From UKL13-2 sp031430555 (GTDB taxonomy: Bacteria > Pseudomonadota > Gammaproteobacteria > Burkholderiales > Usitatibacteraceae), in assembly GCA_031430555.1 (NCBI GenBank), contig JANPBQ010000294.1, positions 1 to 16,225 of the forward strand: a DNA stretch of 16,225 nucleotides. The letters are read 5' to 3'. The notes below the pieces were generated by a model. It saw nothing but the letters and a program-made list of their open reading frames with translations, ran no database searches and was not told the DNA's origin. The position numbers were made by a program, and so were the translations under genes. Position 1 is the first letter of the stretch. Each line of letters begins with the position of its first letter. This document shows positions 14,330 through 16,225 of this stretch, in pieces.

Positions 14330-16225
14330 CTACTTTCCTTTTCCGGTATTGTTTTTCGCGAATTCCAGCGCGACGGTCAGTGCTTCCATGAGTTCGCCCA
14401 CTTTGATCGGCTTGGTGAGATAGCGGAAGAAGCCGGCATCGATGCCCCGCTTGATGTCGGTGGGCATCGCGTTGGCGCTGAGGGCCAGCACCGGAATATG
14501 CGTGGTCTGCGGATCGTCATGCAGAATTTTTAGCGCCTCGATTCCGCTGATGCCGGGCAAATTGATATCCATCAGAATCACCTCGGGCAGGTGGCGGCGC
14601 GCCATCTCGACACCGAGAATGCCATTCACCGCGCTCAACAGGCACATGTCCGGACGTCGCGCGATCAGTTGCTCGACCAGCGTCAAGTTGGCCGGGTTAT
14701 CTTCGACGTACAGCAGCGTGTGTACCGCCGCGTCGTGTGAGGCCTGCACCGGCTCCGGATGATGGGTATCGGTTTCAATCAATGCTTGCGGCGCCACCGA
14801 CGAATCCAGTTCGTACCAGAACACACTGCCCGCACCGACGGTGCTCTCGACGCCGATCTCGCCGCCCATCAATTCAACCAAGCGCTTGCTCATCACGAGG
14901 CCAATGCCGGTGCCTTCGACGACGCTGCTTTCCTGACCAAGGCGATTGAACGGCTGAAACAACTGAGACAGCTTTTCTTCGCTTAGGCCCGAACCGGTAT
15001 CGGACACGCTGATGCGCGTGCGATGGGTGCCGCTGGGCGTGCAATCGACACTGACCGCGCCATCGAGTTGGTTATATTTGATCGCATTCGACAGCAGATT
15101 GATCAGCACCTGCTTCATGCGGGTGCGGTCGGCATGCACATAGCACGGGCGGTCGAATTGCGGAAAAGTCAGTTTGATGCCACGCGCGGCCCCCTGTGGC
15201 TCGATCATCGCCTGACACTCCAGCATCACTTCGGCGAGCGACACCGGCTCGACCGACAACGAGAGCTTGCCGGATTCGATCACGGCCAGATCGAGAATTT
15301 CGTTGATCAATTCCAGCAGGTACCAACCGGCGTGAAGAATCTGGTCGATGCTGGCCTTCTGCGAGACTGTCGCCGGCGGTGAATCGGAATCCATCAACTG
15401 GGCGAAACCGAGAATGGCGTTGAGCGGTGAGCGCAACTCGTGGCTCATGCTGGAGAGGAAATCGGATTTGGCCAGATTGGCCTTTTCCGCGATGAATTTG
15501 GCGCCCTCCAATGCAACGTTGGTTTCCTGCAACGCCTGATCGAGCAGTTTGCGCTCGGTGATATCGCGCGCCGCCGCGAACACGCCTTGCAGCGTGCGAT
15601 CACGGTCATAAAAAGTAGTCGCGTTGTACGACACGACCGTTTGCTTGCCGTCGCGCGCACGCGCGGTGAGCTCGTAATTGGTGACTTTCTTTTCGCTCAG
15701 CACCAGCTTGATGCCGGCCTCGGCCCGCTCCGGGTCGGTGAAATAGTTTTTGAATGGCGCGCCGATCAATTCGTCGCGCGTGCAGCCAGTGAGGGCTTCC
15801 ATTTGTTTATTGACGTCGGTGATGATGCCGGAGGGATCGGTGGTCATCAGCGCGTCGATGTTTGACTCGATCAGTGAGCGCGTATAGAACTGCTGGTCGC
15901 GCAGGCGCTGGTCGAGTTTTTTCTGCTCCGCTTCGACTTGTTTCCTCGCCGTATTGTCGGTGCCGATCAACAGGTAGCCGATCACACCACCTTGCGCATC
16001 GCGCAGTGCCGTGACCGAGACGATGGCCGGAAAACGGCTGCCGTCCTTGCGGATATAGGTCAATTCATAAATGTCCTCGATGCCGCGTGACGCCTTGAAC
16101 ACCAGCGCCTCGAAGCCCGGCTGGATCGTGGTCGCCAATTCCTGGCTCAAGGCTTTCGCGCGCGCGATCACTTCTTCCGGATCCGAAATGTCGGCCGGCG
16201 TGATCTTGTTCATCACATCGGCGGC
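14330..16225 (-). CDS. Hybrid sensor histidine kinase with two PAS domains and receiver, 5' end missing
   Basis: The reading frame is open to the right edge (last codons read AADVMNK), so the start and the first half of the first PAS domain lie outside. Positions below count from the codon at 16216. Remainder of PAS1 to about 92; PAS2 about 108-223 (IDALMTTDPSGIITDVNKQME ... AAARDITERK); HisKA 248-318 with H259 (SHELRSPLN); HATPase about 360-470 with N-box LINLLSNAIKYN, D406-TGSG and GTGIGL; receiver 500-620 with D550 (LMDINLPG) and K602 (LTKPIK). All key residues are intact and no transmembrane segment is visible. It directly precedes the response-regulator cyclase, its likely phosphotransfer partner. 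It closely resembles the kinase at 4437-6158, which lacks PAS2. Confidence 0.93.
   Translation of the reverse strand, partial: AADVMNKITPADISDPEEVIARAKALSQELATTIQPGFEALVFKASRGIEDIYELTYIRKDGSRFPAIVSVTALRDAQGGVIGYLLIGTDNTARKQVEAEQKKLDQRLRDQQFYTRSLIESNIDALMTTDPSGIITDVNKQMEALTGCTRDELIGAPFKNYFTDPERAEAGIKLVLSEKKVTNYELTARARDGKQTVVSYNATTFYDRDRTLQGVFAAARDITERKLLDQALQETNVALEGAKFIAEKANLAKSDFLSSMSHELRSPLNAILGFAQLMDSDSPPATVSQKASIDQILHAGWYLLELINEILDLAVIESGKLSLSVEPVSLAEVMLECQAMIEPQGAARGIKLTFPQFDRPCYVHADRTRMKQVLINLLSNAIKYNQLDGAVSVDCTPSGTHRTRISVSDTGSGLSEEKLSQLFQPFNRLGQESSVVEGTGIGLVMSKRLVELMGGEIGVESTVGAGSVFWYELDSSVAPQALIETDTHHPEPVQASHDAAVHTLLYVEDNPANLTLVEQLIARRPDMCLLSAVNGILGVEMARRHLPEVILMDINLPGISGIEALKILHDDPQTTHIPVLALSANAMPTDIKRGIDAGFFRYLTKPIKVGELMEALTVALEFAKNNTGKGK

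Overview
The window reads as a chromosomal segment of a moderately GC-rich proteobacterium, most likely a betaproteobacterium. The clues are the codon bias, the GTG-rich overlapping starts, the style of the hybrid kinases, and intergenic palindromes of kinds I recall as common in beta- and gammaproteobacteria. The lineage is inference. I saw no rRNA, tRNA, CRISPR array, transposase or phage gene.

Layout. 1-273 (+) is the tail of an ABC-transport auxiliary lipoprotein. 490-1116 (-) is pssA, a CDP-diacylglycerol-serine O-phosphatidyltransferase. 1557-2144 (+) is a DUF1003 membrane protein, possibly preceded by a small overlapping ORF. 2442-3023 (+) is a secreted P19/Tp34-like protein, followed by a PAP2 phosphatase (3056-3727, +) that converges on a small secreted protein of unknown function (3720-4133, -). 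4437-6158 (-) is a PAS hybrid histidine kinase. 6595-9870 (+) is a tight three-gene exporter operon in the order adaptor, FtsX-type permease, ATPase (MacAB/DevBCA type). 10262-12726 (+) is a pair: a phospholipase D/cardiolipin-synthase-like lipoprotein and a secreted protein of unknown function. 13233-16225 (-) is a second hybrid kinase, truncated by the window edge, immediately followed by a response-regulator adenylate cyclase.

Themes. Four genes concern envelope lipids: PssA, PAP2, the PLD-like lipoprotein and the ABC auxiliary lipoprotein. The exporter also belongs to the envelope. The kinase-cyclase pair has every residue needed to link a phosphorelay to cAMP synthesis, and the kinase at 4437-6158 is its close paralogue without the second PAS domain.

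The most unusual non-coding content is a set of long palindromes. Two 80-base elements with the same 31-base left arm but different loops (9962-10041 and 12873-12952) bracket exactly the PLD/unknown pair. The second sits in a roughly 500-base gene-free stretch with a perfect 27-base inverted repeat and a decayed third palindrome. A further decayed relative appears near 2201.
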